Origin: Candidatus Thorarchaeota archaeon
Lineage (GTDB): Archaea > Asgardarchaeota > Thorarchaeia > Thorarchaeales > Thorarchaeaceae
NCBI GenBank assembly: GCA_016841005.1
Contig: JAEORG010000035.1
Location: 1 to 64,000 of the forward strand
Direction of reading: 5' to 3'
Length of the DNA stretch: 64,000 nucleotides
Of the stretch, positions 1 to 7,936 are shown piece after piece. The translations under genes and the position numbers were made by a program. Below the pieces are notes generated by a model. The model ran no database searches and was not told where the DNA came from. It worked only from the letters and a program-made list of their open reading frames with translations. Numbering within the stretch: the first letter of the stretch is position 1; each line of letters opens with the position of its first letter.

Positions 1-395
1 TTCTATTAACCCACGGGGATTCCATGGACGACTTGGTTGTTAATACTCCTGGAGCGTCATATCTTAAACCAGCAATTGGAATGAAAGAATTGTTGAAAAA
101 ACGGCACTTGGCACCAATCTATGGTGGAAAGACTGAGCTTGCCCCTCTACATAGAGACTGGTTAGTCATTGATACACCCCCAGATATTGTCCATTTTGGG
201 CACGCGCATAAGAATGCATTAGACGAATATCGTGGTGTGCAGATTATCAATTCAGGTACTTTTCAGAGTCAGACTGATTTCATGAGGAAACAGGGTATAG
301 TTCCAACTCCCGGATTAGTTACGGTAGTAAATCTTAGAACTGGTCAACCTCAGTTAAAGGCCTTTTATGACTTCAGTAAGATGGATGAAGTATAA
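1..395 (+). CDS. DNA polymerase D small subunit DP1 (3' end only)
   Basis: This is the C-terminal part of the PolD small subunit, which carries the 3'-5' proofreading exonuclease of the archaeal replicative polymerase. The frame is open from base 3, so the start lies outside the window. The visible part keeps metallophosphoesterase signatures: THGDS near the window edge and GHAH further on, followed by the family motif INSGTFQSQTDF and a PTPG turn. It converges with orc1/cdc6-1. DP1 next to cdc6 is also the arrangement at the Pyrococcus origin. The family assignment is firm; exonuclease activity cannot be judged from this fragment. Confidence 0.93.
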   Translation, partial: LLTHGDSMDDLVVNTPGASYLKPAIGMKELLKKRHLAPIYGGKTELAPLHRDWLVIDTPPDIVHFGHAHKNALDEYRGVQIINSGTFQSQTDFMRKQGIVPTPGLVTVVNLRTGQPQLKAFYDFSKMDEV

Positions 396-414
396 TTCAT
401 CTGATTACGAGATT

Positions 415-1674
415 TCATCCAAGAAGGTCCTTAGAGAGCTTCGAAAGACGACTATCTTTATCCAAGATTGTGCCTACGTGTTTCTTACTAACTGCAAGTC
501 GTATTTTCTTTGTCCTTCCATACCGTCCTTTTGAAACAACAGTGGTATTGATGAGACCCAGCATATCTAATTCACTTATCAGGTCTCCAACACGTCTCTG
601 AGTCAGCGTATCTAACGAAAGTGCTTTAGCTATTTCTGCATAGGCATTGAAACATTCACCGGTGAAGATGTCTTTCTGACCACGATTTGTCAATGCATAA
701 ACTGAGAGTAAGACCGCCTTGGACTGCATTGGCAGCGTTTTTACAGTTTCAGTGATTGTGTCTCGCTCAATAAACTTCTGAGCTTCGCGAACATGCTCTT
801 GAGTTACAGAGCTCTCGCCACTCCGCTCTACAAGTTCACCTGTGGTTCTAAGGAGATCTAACGCTCGTCGTGCATCACCATGTTCCTGTGCAGCTAGTGC
901 ACCAACCAAATTGATTACACCTTCATCTTTTATGACTCCTTTATTGAAAGCAAGTTCGACCCTCTGCTCTAAGATTCCCCTGAGCTGAACTGCATCATAT
1001 GGTGGAAAAATTACTTCTTCTTCACCCAAGGTAGATAAAACACGTGGATCTAATAGGTCCTTGAATTTCAGATCGTTGCTAATACCGATAATTGATATCC
1101 TGCTGTTCTCTAGTTCGCCATTCATTCTTGTTAGGCCATAAAGAATGTCATTTCCTTGATTTATATCTCGTTTTACTACGCTGTCGACCTCATCAAGTAC
1201 TGCAACAAAGATTCTTGGTTCTGAATCCAGTTTTTCCATAAGCACCGAACGGATTTCATCAGTTGGTAGTCCTGTAAATGGAATGGATGAGCCATCCGGC
1301 ATTTTTGCATTAATTGCCTCACACAAGGATTTCAGTATTCTGTAATTTGTTGTTGTCGTTCTGCAGTTTACATGAGCTTTCAATGGGGGTATGATACTGC
1401 TCTCCTCAGCTTTTTCTATTAACATCTTCAGAACATATTTAGATACGACTGTCTTACCAGTTCCAGTCTTTCCATAACAAAGTATGTTTGATGGTGGAGC
1501 TCCACGAAGTGCAGGACCTAGTATAGAACCAATACGATTCATCTGCTCATCGCGGAAAGGTAATTCCTCAGGGACATAGGTTGGACGAAGAGCGTCCCTG
1601 TCTTTGAATATTGGTTGGCCATCGATGAATTTGTCAAATAATTTGTCAAGTTTCGGGGATTTGTCTTTCGCCAT
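415..1674 (-). CDS. Orc1/Cdc6 replication initiator, paralogue 1
   Basis: AAA+ initiator that binds origin recognition boxes and loads MCM. Walker A GKTGTGKT lies at residues 68-75 and Walker B VLDEVD near 159-164, followed by sensor/lid regions (ISNDLKF, GDARRALDLLR) and a C-terminal winged helix. The length of 419 residues is normal for archaeal Orc1/Cdc6. The ATG at 1674 is followed by a plausible lysine-rich N-terminus. The gene is transcribed away from a 185-base intergenic stretch holding TCCAnnGGA repeats that look like its binding sites. A second, divergent paralogue is at 53.9-55.1 kb. Confidence 0.96.
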   Translation of the reverse strand: MAKDKSPKLDKLFDKFIDGQPIFKDRDALRPTYVPEELPFRDEQMNRIGSILGPALRGAPPSNILCYGKTGTGKTVVSKYVLKMLIEKAEESSIIPPLKAHVNCRTTTTNYRILKSLCEAINAKMPDGSSIPFTGLPTDEIRSVLMEKLDSEPRIFVAVLDEVDSVVKRDINQGNDILYGLTRMNGELENSRISIIGISNDLKFKDLLDPRVLSTLGEEEVIFPPYDAVQLRGILEQRVELAFNKGVIKDEGVINLVGALAAQEHGDARRALDLLRTTGELVERSGESSVTQEHVREAQKFIERDTITETVKTLPMQSKAVLLSVYALTNRGQKDIFTGECFNAYAEIAKALSLDTLTQRRVGDLISELDMLGLINTTVVSKGRYGRTKKIRLAVSKKHVGTILDKDSRLSKLSKDLLG

Positions 1675-1697
1675 TTATCATCTCAACTCCAAACAAC

Positions 1698-1750
1698 ATT
1701 CCACAGGCTCCATTGGAAATCCACTGGAATTTCTGATAATTCCACTGGAG
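1698..1750. other. Origin recognition box-like repeat cluster (candidate replication origin)
   Basis: Four copies of a TCCAnnGGA-type element lie just upstream of orc1/cdc6-1: ATTCCACAGG (1698-1707), CTCCATTGGAAAT (1708-1720), ATCCACTGGAATT (1719-1731) and ATTCCACTGGAG (1739-1750). On the other strand the last reads CTCCAGTGGAAT, matching the known archaeal ORB core TCCAGTGGAA. Their centres are about 10, 11 and 21 bases apart, so they share one face of the helix. Position beside cdc6 and DP1 supports an origin. They could instead, or also, be an autoregulatory operator for cdc6-1. Confidence 0.6.
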
Positions 1751-1859
1751 ATTGAGTTGTCAGATAAAGTTACGTATTACTTTGACTGGGCTTTGTCAGT
1801 TTCGGAGAGTTCATCAGTCAATAATAGCAGGTGATTTCTAAGTTCAGGAACGATGTTTC

Positions 1860-2483
1860 ATGCGCCTTAGAGACCTTGAAATTATGCTCCAGTCGATGGA
1901 GAGAGTTAGTGAACATGAGGTTTCTCTAGAAAGCTATCCAACTCCTGCAAATATTGCTGCTGCAATTCTATACTCCGCTGAGATGGAGCATGGAGATATT
2001 TTTGGAAAGAATGTAATTGACCTTGGATGTGGTGATGGGATCTTTGTATTAGGTGCTGCAATTCTAGGAGCAAAACGAGTGGTGGGAATTGACCTACAAT
2101 GTAAAACCTTAAAGGCTGCTCGAAGAAATTCTTCACTGCTCGGAACTGAAGGTAAAGTAAGCCTTGTACTAGGCGATGTTGCCTCCTTGTCGCTCAGAAT
2201 ACCTGTGGACACGGTGGTGAGTAATCCTCCATTTGGTACTAAGAAACGTGGTGCTGATGTAGAATTTCTCAAAACAGCAGTTTCCATTGCCAAAGTGATA
2301 TATAGCATTCATTTGGCTGGCGAAAAGAATAGACAATTCCTGAGCATGAAAATTAAAGAACTTGGAGGAATTGTGACTCAAATTGAAACATTTGAGTTCC
2401 CTATTCCAAAACTGTATAAATTCCATAAAAAAGCGAAACACCTAGTCAAGGTAGATTTGTATCGAATAAACGTCGAAGAGTGA
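1860..2483 (+). CDS. METTL5-like RNA methyltransferase
   Basis: SAM-dependent methyltransferase of the METTL5 type; its eukaryotic relative makes N6-methyladenosine in 18S rRNA. The SAM-binding motif DLGCGDG is at residues 54-60, the acidic strand end GID at 77-79, and the catalytic NPPFG motif at 122-126. NPPF is the signature of amino (N6/N2) methyltransferases. Length (207 residues) fits the archaeal family. It is the first gene of a + strand run continuing into Csl4 with a 6-base gap, so co-transcription with RNA-processing and RNA polymerase genes is likely. Confidence 0.85.
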   Translation: MRLRDLEIMLQSMERVSEHEVSLESYPTPANIAAAILYSAEMEHGDIFGKNVIDLGCGDGIFVLGAAILGAKRVVGIDLQCKTLKAARRNSSLLGTEGKVSLVLGDVASLSLRIPVDTVVSNPPFGTKKRGADVEFLKTAVSIAKVIYSIHLAGEKNRQFLSMKIKELGGIVTQIETFEFPIPKLYKFHKKAKHLVKVDLYRINVEE

Positions 2484-2489
2484 AAAATA

Positions 2490-3221
2490 ATGGCGGACGT
2501 AAAAAGCGGTGACACTGTTGTTCCTGGGGATCAATTGTGTGTAATAGAAGAATTGTCACCGGGTTTTGGCACATATGAAAAAGAGGGCATTGTATTTGCT
2601 GCAACTGCAGGTTATGTTGAGATGGACCTCAAGGACAGAAGTATGAATGTGGTTGGTCTAAATGGCCATCTTAGGCTTCCACTCCCGGTCAAAGGAGATA
2701 TTCTAATTGGCGAAGTCACTAATGCATATGAACAGCGCGCTGAGATACTTTTTGTCAAGAGAAATGGCGAAGACTTTCACAGTGGTTTGCTCGGAGAAGT
2801 ACATATCAGCAACGTTACACGGCGCTATGTAAAGAGCATGCATGATGTCCTTAAGCCAGGTGATATCGTCAGGGCCGTTGCTTTGAATACGCATGAAATC
2901 CCTGTGCGGGTGAGCCTTGTTGGGCCTGATTTAGGCGTACTTGTTGGTAGCTGTTCAAAATGTGGCAATAAGTTAACATTGACCACTTACAACAACTTGA
3001 TATGCCTAAGGTGCGAGAACCGCGAAACACGTGAGGTTGCAAAGGACTATGGTGTTATGTTCGGACTTGAAATTCGTCAAGACCTCGCACCAAAACGACA
3101 ACCTCGCAGATATGATGATAGACGTGGCGACAGACGCTATGATGACCGACGACCTCGAAGAAGTGGTGGAGATCGTCGTTATGGCGACAGAAGCAGACGT
3201 GATGATAGAAGGAGAAGGTAA
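2490..3221 (+). CDS. csl4: Exosome RNA-binding subunit Csl4
   Basis: Cap subunit of the archaeal RNA exosome, which guides RNA into the Rrp41/Rrp42 chamber. Order: N-terminal Csl4 domain (residues 1-65), S1 RNA-binding domain (about 68-145), C-terminal zinc ribbon with cysteines 155, 158, 172 and 175. An unusual tail of about 40 residues (200-243) follows, rich in Arg, Asp and Tyr with RYDDRR/RRGDRR-type repeats; most archaeal Csl4 proteins end soon after the ribbon. The tail looks disordered and could contact RNA. Two bases separate it from rpo11. Confidence 0.93.
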   Translation: MADVKSGDTVVPGDQLCVIEELSPGFGTYEKEGIVFAATAGYVEMDLKDRSMNVVGLNGHLRLPLPVKGDILIGEVTNAYEQRAEILFVKRNGEDFHSGLLGEVHISNVTRRYVKSMHDVLKPGDIVRAVALNTHEIPVRVSLVGPDLGVLVGSCSKCGNKLTLTTYNNLICLRCENRETREVAKDYGVMFGLEIRQDLAPKRQPRRYDDRRGDRRYDDRRPRRSGGDRRYGDRSRRDDRRRR

Positions 3222-3223
3222 TC

Positions 3224-3514
3224 ATGGAGCCTAAAATTATTGAATCAAGTCGTTATGAATTGAAGATTGAGATTGTAGGAGAAGGTCATAGCTTTCCCAA
3301 CCTGCTCAGAAAGACTCTCTTAGAAGAGCCTTCTGTTGAATTTGCTGGGTATCATATCGATCATCCTCTGCTAGCAAGTCCTGTATTTACACTTAGGACC
3401 AAAAAGCGCCAAGCAAACGTCGTCATGAGAGAAGCTCTAGAGAAAATGCTTGCGAGAACTGAGGAATTTCGTAAGAAATTCGCACAGACCGCATCCGATC
3501 ATAGTGTGGACTAG
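3224..3514 (+). CDS. rpo11: RNA polymerase subunit Rpo11 (RpoL)
   Basis: Subunit L of archaeal RNA polymerase, which pairs with Rpo3 in the alpha-like assembly platform. The diagnostic stretch GEGHSFPNLLRKTL is at about residues 17-30, followed by AGYHIDHPLLASPVF, both typical of Rpo11/RPB11. The length of 96 residues is normal. It sits directly behind csl4, a pairing seen in many archaea, and upstream of the RNase III-like gene and TFS, so this is a transcription/RNA-turnover operon. Confidence 0.95.
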   Translation: MEPKIIESSRYELKIEIVGEGHSFPNLLRKTLLEEPSVEFAGYHIDHPLLASPVFTLRTKKRQANVVMREALEKMLARTEEFRKKFAQTASDHSVD

Positions 3515-3546
3515 ACCCTCAGATTCTAAGAGATGGAGGGTTATAT

Positions 3547-3972
3547 ATGTGGGACTCTCTTGTCCAACATGATTCTATTGAATCAATCATGAATGACAAA
3601 GGTCTCGCACAGATTGGCGATAATCTGGTTAATTTTTGCTACTCGCTTGCGAAATCCATGGCATTAGAAAAGATGCAAGGACAGAAAGTAAGAGACAGTG
3701 TTCTTGCAAGGGCTATCAGAGCTACGTCGGTATACCAGTATATGGGAAGAAGAACTGATGTAGGAAAGGCAGCAGATGCATATGAGGCTCTTATGGCATG
3801 GTTATGGATGAAAGGCCTTCTTGAGATTTCGTCCATCGTTGATTTCTTAGTAAAACATCTGAATATTGATACTAAGACAAATCGAAAGGAAGAAGGTGAG
3901 ATTGCATCTATTGCATTTCAGAAACTTCTCGAAGAGGTGTCAAAGGATCTTCCATCCTCTAACAACAGATGA
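3547..3972 (+). CDS. RNase III-like domain protein, catalytic competence doubtful
   Basis: All-helical protein of 141 residues that resembles the RNase III fold. The region QIGDNLVNF (about residues 22-30) aligns with the RNase III signature FLGDAVL, and ADAYEALMAWLWMKG (about 76-90) aligns with the second acidic motif ADxxEALxGA. The Asp of the first motif and the Asp/Glu of the second are kept, but the Glu at the signature position before LGD is replaced by Ala, so cleavage is uncertain. No double-strand RNA-binding domain is present. It lies between rpo11 and TFS. Family membership is by pattern only. Confidence 0.55.
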   Translation: MWDSLVQHDSIESIMNDKGLAQIGDNLVNFCYSLAKSMALEKMQGQKVRDSVLARAIRATSVYQYMGRRTDVGKAADAYEALMAWLWMKGLLEISSIVDFLVKHLNIDTKTNRKEEGEIASIAFQKLLEEVSKDLPSSNNR

Positions 3973-4042
3973 ACCTACATGACATTTAGTAACCCTTTAA
4001 TTGATAGATATGGCGAACAATGAAAGCAGAGGTATCGAGATA

Positions 4043-4372
4043 ATGCAATTCTGTGATAAGTGTGGCTCAATGCTTGGTAGATCAAAAGATGAAGATGGTA
4101 ATATCATCCTGAAATGCAGAAGTTGCGGCTTTGTAGCAAAAGCCAATACTGAGCAAAAGTATACTCAAGAAATTAAGAGAACACCTAAAGACAAAATTAT
4201 TGTTGTTGATGATGACTCGATGCCAATGCCAAAGACTGCTGCTTCATGCCCCAAATGTGGAAATAATGAGGCCTACTACTGGACTGTTCAGACAAGAAGA
4301 GGAGATGAGGGAGCAACTGAGTTTTATCGCTGTACTGAATGTAAGCATACTTGGAGAAACTACGGCGGCTGA
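4043..4372 (+). CDS. Transcription elongation factor TFS
   Basis: Archaeal TFIIS-like cleavage factor that rescues backtracked RNA polymerase. N-terminal zinc ribbon begins FCDKCGSML with a second CRSCG pair, and a C-terminal TFIIS ribbon has CPKCGN and CTECKHTW. The GDE acidic pair before the last ribbon strand corresponds to the catalytic Asp-Glu of TFIIS, so it should be active. I prefer the ATG at 4043: it gives the canonical MxFCxKCG start, and a TATA-like CCTTTAATTG near 3994 would place the transcript start downstream of the earlier in-frame starts at 4001 and 4010. Confidence 0.93.
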   Translation: MQFCDKCGSMLGRSKDEDGNIILKCRSCGFVAKANTEQKYTQEIKRTPKDKIIVVDDDSMPMPKTAASCPKCGNNEAYYWTVQTRRGDEGATEFYRCTECKHTWRNYGG

Positions 4373-4450
4373 TACGAACTAGCTCGGAATTCCTGTTCAG
4401 TGGACTTATTATCGATTATATGAGTAAAGAATCCTGAGTGTGTAGTAGGT

Positions 4451-4813
4451 TTGACTGAAGAAGAAAGACAGTTCCAGCGTCGCAGGACAGCTAGACTTAG
4501 GACTGTGAACAGTCTTACTGCAGACACACAAAATCCCGTCAGAATACTATGTATTGTGGTGGAAGCTCAACAAGGAGCTGCCCTCGTACAGGATATTATT
4601 GACAAACCTGGAGAACAAGGATCAATCCAAGTGAATGTCGACGGGACACTCTCAGTCGCCGAGAAGTACATTCTAATTGGGGATATCACTGGGGGAAAAG
4701 AACTTAGGCTCAATGTTTCACATGCATACAATGTCAACTCGCTTGATGTGAAGCTTTACAAGGAAGCTTTGAGTCTAGAAGAAAGAGTAATCAAGCATTT
4801 GCAGGATGAATAG
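4451..4813 (+). CDS. Small OB-fold-like protein upstream of PCNA
   Basis: A 120-residue protein I cannot assign to a named family. After a charged N-terminus (residues 1-16) the core VRILCIVVEAQ (about 28-38), the IQVNVDGTL strand and ILIGDITGG, LRLNVSHAYNV strands look like a single OB fold of the RPA/RMI2 kind: a beta strand describing regulation of a value, a turn, and a strand carrying GDI. It ends with a helix, EALSLEERVIKHLQDE. TTG at 4451 is the only usable start. It is 22 bases upstream of PCNA and follows TFS, so a role in replication or single-strand DNA binding is inferred from context. Confidence 0.6.
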   Translation: MTEEERQFQRRRTARLRTVNSLTADTQNPVRILCIVVEAQQGAALVQDIIDKPGEQGSIQVNVDGTLSVAEKYILIGDITGGKELRLNVSHAYNVNSLDVKLYKEALSLEERVIKHLQDE

Positions 4814-4835
4814 TAAGTAATTCGGAGGACGTACA

Positions 4836-5594
4836 ATGTTTCATGCAACCTTGGATAGCACAAAGATATGGAAACAGATAGTGGATTCTCTAGCCACGCT
4901 TCTGACGGATGCACATCTGGTTGTATCTGAGAAAGGTATTGAGTTACATCAACTTGATTCATCAAAAGCGGCAATGGTAAACTTGGATTTACCCAAGAGC
5001 GTGTTTCAAGAGTATGTCTGTGAAGGAGAACATGATCTCTGTCTTGGTATTGATGAGTTGGTAAAGGTATCTAAAAGAATGGCTGGCGATGACAGACTTG
5101 AGTTTGATTTGAAGGACAATCGATTTGAGATTAAGATGCTAGGTCAGGCAGAGAGAAGATTCAATTTAGTTTTATTTGATGTGCCTGAGGCTAGGAGTAA
5201 AAGTCCCAGTCTTAAACACGATACTAAGGCTGAGATGTTCACTGATTCATTTAAGCAGGCTGTGAAGGACATCGGTGTTGTTTCTAACCATATCAAGATT
5301 GCCGCAACTTCAGATACTATTGTCTTCAGAGGAGATGGAGATTCAGGTGAAGTAGAAGTGTCTCTCAAGAAGGGAGATGATGAGTCTGCATTATTTGACC
5401 TAGAAGTTGGTGGTGATTCACAAGCGAGATACTCTCTCAGTTATCTTTCAGAAATTGTGAAGGCAATGTCAGGGGATAGTGTAAAACTTCATTTCAGTTC
5501 AGATAAGCCAATAGTTATTGAGTTTGGGATTGCTGAGAAAGGTCGCATTAGCTTTGTACTAGCTCCTATTGTCGAACAGAGATGGGAGAAGTAA
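4836..5594 (+). CDS. pcn: Sliding clamp PCNA
   Basis: Processivity clamp for PolD/PolB, RFC, ligase and Fen1. The 252 residues match the family length. Recognisable features are MFHATLDSTKIWKQIVDSLA at the start, ELHQLDSSKAAMVNLDLPK in domain 1, the interdomain segment around residues 118-135, and the C-terminal motif SFVLAPIVE with an acidic tip. GGAGG at 4824-4828 precedes the ATG at 4836 by 7 bases, a strong ribosome binding site. It is followed by priS after 24 bases, forming the PCNA-primase-GINS cluster common in archaea. Confidence 0.97.
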   Translation: MFHATLDSTKIWKQIVDSLATLLTDAHLVVSEKGIELHQLDSSKAAMVNLDLPKSVFQEYVCEGEHDLCLGIDELVKVSKRMAGDDRLEFDLKDNRFEIKMLGQAERRFNLVLFDVPEARSKSPSLKHDTKAEMFTDSFKQAVKDIGVVSNHIKIAATSDTIVFRGDGDSGEVEVSLKKGDDESALFDLEVGGDSQARYSLSYLSEIVKAMSGDSVKLHFSSDKPIVIEFGIAEKGRISFVLAPIVEQRWEK

Positions 5595-5618
5595 CATAGA
5601 GAAAATTGAGGGCAAGAT

Positions 5619-7010
5619 ATGGCCCCAGACAAACGAGCACGGACTAAAAGGCTGTTACAGCTAATGTTTCAGGAGTATTACCGTACAAATCAGGATTCAG
5701 TAGATATTCCTGATAGAGTACATAAGAGAGAGTTTGCTCTTGAAAGCTGGGACTATTATTGGGTTTGTAAGAAACAGAAAATTGAGTTAGAAGATGGAAC
5801 AGAAGTTGAGAGGGGCTGTGGGAATAGTGGAAGGTCTTTCTCAGAGATTAGAGTTTGTCCGCATTGTGGTCAAGAACGACCTCAGATAACAAGGTGGTCA
5901 CGGCATCATGGATACCGAACTCGCGAAATGCTTCTTACAGAACTAGCGCGTTCTGTTCCTCATAGTGTGTACCACTCCGCTGCATTCTATCAGGTTCCGG
6001 TTACTCGATCAATGGTTGAGAAAGAATGGGAAGGAGCGGAGCTTGTGTTTGATATTGATGCAGATCATTTAGATGCTCCTTGTGCTGAAAAGCATGATGT
6101 ATGGCAATGTACCAATCTAGAATGTGGTGAAACAGGAAGAGGAAAATCCCCAGATGAATGCCCTGAGTGTGGTGAAAAATCTTTTCGAAATTTGAAATGG
6201 ATATGTGATGATTGCTTAGGCATTGCTAAAGAAAACACCTTGAAATTATATGACAAATTCCTTGTGAAACACTTTGGCATAGATCCTGATAATATACAAC
6301 TAAACTACAGCGGACATAGAGGTTATCATGTCAGAGTAAAAGATCCAAGCGTATTCAATCTGGATACAAATGGTAGAATGGAGATTGCTCATTATCTAAC
6401 TGGAATGGGACTGAATAGTACAATTGAGTCAAAGGGTCGCTTGAGAATAACACCAACTGGAGAATTGAAGCACTGGCAACTTCCAGCGATTGCAAGAAAA
6501 ATAGCGGACGCGATGATTGAATTCATTGAGAACATTGATTCTTATCAAGGAAATGACAAATGGATTAAACATCTTGCAGCACAAAAAAATGCAGCAATAG
6601 AAGGATTGGAGAAGGATCCACCTATGTTGAGTGCGAAAGTTCACCATGTAGGTGCTAAATCATGGCAAGAAATTGCTGATAGAGCAGCTGCATTCTATAG
6701 TGTTGAAATAGACCAACCTGTAACCTATGATATTCACAGGGTGATTCGTCTAATTGGTAGTCTAAATGGGAAGACTGGTTTTACTGTTACTGAAATTGCT
6801 AGAGATGAACTACCTGGTTTTGACCCACTAGGAGATGCGCTAGCTTTTACAGATGGTGATTTGGAAGTTACAATTCCACAGAGAGAGATTAAAGTCCCAG
6901 CATTTAGAATTGGCGATTCGAAATATGGACCATACAATGGAACTGTTGAAGAATTGCCCAAAGCCGCGGCTGTGTTTCTGTTATGTAAGGGGATGGCAAC
7001 AATTGAGTGA
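5619..7010 (+). CDS. priS: DNA primase small (catalytic) subunit PriS
   Basis: Catalytic subunit of the archaeal/eukaryotic-type primase. The metal-binding motif DIDADH is at about residues 145-150, the nucleotide-binding SGHRGYH near 228-234. The usual zinc knuckle (cysteines 155, 164, 169, 181, 184, 196, 199) lies just after the catalytic aspartates. An extra cysteine set (50, 67, 80, 83; VCPHCG) is inserted between WDYYW and RWSRHHGYRTREM, making the protein 463 residues against about 350-400 for many relatives. PriL is not in the window. The stop overlaps the start of the GINS gene. Confidence 0.95.
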   Translation: MAPDKRARTKRLLQLMFQEYYRTNQDSVDIPDRVHKREFALESWDYYWVCKKQKIELEDGTEVERGCGNSGRSFSEIRVCPHCGQERPQITRWSRHHGYRTREMLLTELARSVPHSVYHSAAFYQVPVTRSMVEKEWEGAELVFDIDADHLDAPCAEKHDVWQCTNLECGETGRGKSPDECPECGEKSFRNLKWICDDCLGIAKENTLKLYDKFLVKHFGIDPDNIQLNYSGHRGYHVRVKDPSVFNLDTNGRMEIAHYLTGMGLNSTIESKGRLRITPTGELKHWQLPAIARKIADAMIEFIENIDSYQGNDKWIKHLAAQKNAAIEGLEKDPPMLSAKVHHVGAKSWQEIADRAAAFYSVEIDQPVTYDIHRVIRLIGSLNGKTGFTVTEIARDELPGFDPLGDALAFTDGDLEVTIPQREIKVPAFRIGDSKYGPYNGTVEELPKAAAVFLLCKGMATIE

Positions 7011-7650
7011 GATTATGTATGATGATATTAGAAAGACCTGGGAAAAAGAGAAGGAAAAGGATTCACTACAAGACCTTGAAGATCATCAACTTGGCATGAT
7101 GGTGAATTATCTCTCCACAGTCAGACGACTCTTGGCTGAAACACCTTCTGAGAATCATCTTCAAGTAGATCTTCTGACACAAGAAGGTCTCAATATTGAA
7201 TTTATGATGCGCGACTTACTCATGATTAGAAGGACCAAGATAATGAATGCAGTTTTTAGAGATGAAAAGCCAATGGGTGTAATGACCATTCAAGAGGAAG
7301 GATTTTACGACCGACTGTCAAGAGGCATGACTGATCATTCAAAGTATGTTGAAGATGTATTGTTAGGACAACCAGCACCGACACTGAAGCGCTCTACAAA
7401 AAAGGAAAAAACAACGAGTCAGCCAGAGGACAAGATAGCGGACTCGGTTGATTCAGTAGATGATTTAGAATATGTGGTTGTACGATTTCTACGACCCGTA
7501 GAAGAACCCTTTATGGGACTTGATGAGATTGTTTATGGACCATTCCAGGTAGAAGATACCGCAACTATACCTACAGAGAATGCAAAGGCATGGCTGGTTG
7601 ATGGTACTGTGGTGCGAGTTGTGATTTCAAATGTAGAGGTTGATGAATAG
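7003..7650 (+). CDS. gins51: GINS complex subunit Gins51
   Basis: Subunit of the CMG replicative helicase. The N-terminal helical A domain has DDIRKTWEKEKEKDSLQDL and the DLLMIRRTKIMNAVF helix; after a charged linker (about residues 125-150) comes the small B domain with FMGLDEIVYGPFQVEDTATIP and a hydrophobic C-terminus. This A-then-B order is that of Gins51/15. I chose TTG at 7003 because AAGGGGATGG ends 6 bases before it; ATG at 7015 is the alternative. It overlaps priS by 8 bases, implying translational coupling. Gins23 is found separately at 49.9 kb. Confidence 0.88.
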   Translation: MSEIMYDDIRKTWEKEKEKDSLQDLEDHQLGMMVNYLSTVRRLLAETPSENHLQVDLLTQEGLNIEFMMRDLLMIRRTKIMNAVFRDEKPMGVMTIQEEGFYDRLSRGMTDHSKYVEDVLLGQPAPTLKRSTKKEKTTSQPEDKIADSVDSVDDLEYVVVRFLRPVEEPFMGLDEIVYGPFQVEDTATIPTENAKAWLVDGTVVRVVISNVEVDE

Positions 7651-7936
7651 AGTGGATGATGTCGTAAGGTTTCAATTCGATGGTGTGATAAAATCAATTG
7701 ATGAAAATATTGGCACCACTGAAGAGTCATTTGGAAAATTACTTGTAGCTCTTACAGGAGTCTTTAGACTTTTAGATGGAAACCAGTCAACTTTGGCCGC
7801 ATTGCAAGGAAATCCTGCAGACTTGCAAGCGTATATTCTCAAACTCTTAGGCCAGATTAGAGAAATGGTATCTGAAGGATATAATGGACTGAAGAACGAT
7901 ATCCAATCTATTATCACAAATTTGGAAACAAAATGA
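7643..7936 (+). CDS. Small helical protein of unknown function
   Basis: I do not recognise this 97-residue protein. It is predicted largely helical, with hydrophobic heptad-like spacing in the stretch KLLVALTGVFRLLDGN and again in LQAYILKLLGQIREM, and no cysteines or catalytic motif. ATG at 7643 overlaps the gins51 stop and lies 3 bases after GAGGT; TTG at 7640 is possible. Its own stop overlaps the next start (ATGA), so it is coupled to gins51 and to the small membrane protein. A coiled-coil adaptor would fit, but this is inference. Confidence 0.6.
   Translation: MNRVDDVVRFQFDGVIKSIDENIGTTEESFGKLLVALTGVFRLLDGNQSTLAALQGNPADLQAYILKLLGQIREMVSEGYNGLKNDIQSIITNLETK

Noticed and set aside
1604..1834. 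76-codon + strand frame over the cdc6-1 start region
   Set aside because: It overlaps cdc6-1 and the repeat cluster, and has no family resemblance or ribosome binding site.
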